From the NCBI GenBank assembly GCA_030151105.1, contig JASLEN010000159.1, forward strand, positions 1 through 6,878: a stretch of 6,878 bases of DNA, in the 5' to 3' direction. The notes beneath the pieces were generated by a model, which worked only from the letters and a program-made list of their open reading frames with translations, made no database searches and was not told the origin of the DNA. Source of the stretch: Dysgonomonas sp. (GTDB lineage: Bacteria; Bacteroidota; Bacteroidia; Bacteroidales; Dysgonomonadaceae). Below are positions 6,244-6,878 of this stretch, in pieces. Made by a program: the position numbers and the translations under genes. The first letter of the stretch is position 1, and each line of letters begins with the position of its first letter.

Positions 6244-6878
6244 ATGAAAAAACTATTGGTTTTGGTAGGTCCTACTGGTGTAGGCAAAACAGAACTGAGT
6301 TTGAAAATTGCAGAGCATTTTTTGTCGCCTATTCTTTCTGTAGATTCTCGACAACTCTACAAGGGTATAGAAATAGGGACTGCTGCACCCACAGAACAAC
6401 AAAAGATGAGAGTTCCTCACTACTTTGTAGGAACTCTCGCTATTGACCAATACTATAGCGTGAGCGAGTACGAAACTGCGGCTATAGAGAAATTGGAAAC
6501 ATTATACCAAACACACAATGTTGTAGTTGCCACAGGAGGATCTATGATGTATGTGGATGCCTTGTGCTATGGCATTGACCCCATTCCCACAATTGATCCT
6601 AAAATCAGAGAAGATCTATATAGTCAGTTTGAAAAAGATGGACTTGAGCCCATTCTTGCCCAACTGAAGCTTCTTGATCCAGAACATTACAACGAGGTAG
6701 ATCAGAAAAATTATAAACGAGTTATTCATGCCGTTGAAGTATGTTTGATGACTGGCAGACCCTTTTCTACTTTCAGAACAAAGACTAAGAAGGAGCGTCC
6801 ATTTCAGATTATCAAAGTAGGAATAGAGCGAGATAGAGAAGAACTCTATGATCGGATAAATAGTCGTGTGGATCAAAT
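6244..6878 (+). CDS. miaA: tRNA dimethylallyltransferase MiaA, 3' truncated by the window end
   Basis: The frame is open from the ATG at 6244 to the window edge, giving 211 complete codons of a protein normally about 300 residues long. MiaA transfers a dimethylallyl group from DMAPP to N6 of adenosine 37 in tRNAs that read codons starting with U. Visible family landmarks are the P-loop GPTGVGKT (9-16), the [14 protein letters not shown] segment (34-47) with the catalytic-site Asp34-Ser35, VPHYF followed by YYSVSEYE, the [10 protein letters not shown] stretch near residue 100, and [11 protein letters not shown]...TGRP after residue 155, where most homologues have a similar R-x-x-R/H-A-x-E-V motif. 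All expected motifs in the visible part are intact. The start is only three bases after the stop of the PRiA4_ORF3-like gene, so it probably depends on upstream translation and transcription. Confidence 0.96.
   Translation, partial: MKKLLVLVGPTGVGKTELSLKIAEHFLSPILSVDSRQLYKGIEIGTAAPTEQQKMRVPHYFVGTLAIDQYYSVSEYETAAIEKLETLYQTHNVVVATGGSMMYVDALCYGIDPIPTIDPKIREDLYSQFEKDGLEPILAQLKLLDPEHYNEVDQKNYKRVIHAVEVCLMTGRPFSTFRTKTKKERPFQIIKVGIERDREELYDRINSRVDQ

Noticed and set aside
6616..6876. Minus-strand open frame of 86 residues at the right edge
   Set aside because: It overlaps miaA, whose plus-strand frame is intact and carries the family motifs; the antisense frame has none.

Overview
The window looks like chromosomal DNA from a Bacteroidota organism, most likely of the order Bacteroidales. 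The evidence is three type IX secretion/gliding genes of the PorP, PorK and PorN families, AT-rich intergenic DNA, weak or absent Shine-Dalgarno sites, and promoter-like matches to the Bacteroides TTTG / TAnnTTTG pattern. The PorK and PorN sequences resemble the Porphyromonas type, but genus cannot be settled from sequence reading alone.

Layout, left to right. (1) A 5'-truncated U32-family gene (+ strand, ends 1238), probably a TrhP-like tRNA hydroxylation protein. (2) A strong two-way hairpin terminator (1263-1295) between convergent genes. (3) A leftward T9SS block: porP/sprF (4823-3879), porK/gldK (3792-2368) and porN/gldN (2353-1319). (4) A hairpin terminator (4916-4950) that isolates this block from a leftward small outer-membrane beta-barrel gene (5484-4981). 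(5) A divergent promoter region (5485-5667). (6) A rightward pair: a PRiA4_ORF3-like protein with a very acidic tail (5668-6240), then, after three bases, miaA (6244 to the window end, truncated).

How the genes relate. PorK (lipoprotein) and PorN (periplasmic) build the periplasmic ring of the type IX secretion system, and PorP/SprF is an outer-membrane component. In the classical order porP-porK-porL-porM-porN, the inner-membrane motor genes porL and porM lie between K and N. Here K and N are separated by only 14 bases and both motor genes are absent, with both neighbours intact. This is the most striking point in the window: either the motor genes have moved elsewhere, this is a secondary partial cluster, or the system works differently.

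Regulatory structure is also notable. A good Bacteroidetes promoter match sits just upstream of porK, close enough to give an almost leaderless message. A run of 11-bp repeats covers the end of porP and the porP-porK gap. A 10-bp inverted repeat brackets the predicted promoter of the small barrel gene. Two tRNA modification genes (trhP-like and miaA) flank the block; I see no reason beyond chance for that. No RNA genes, CRISPR arrays, insertion sequences or phage genes were recognised.
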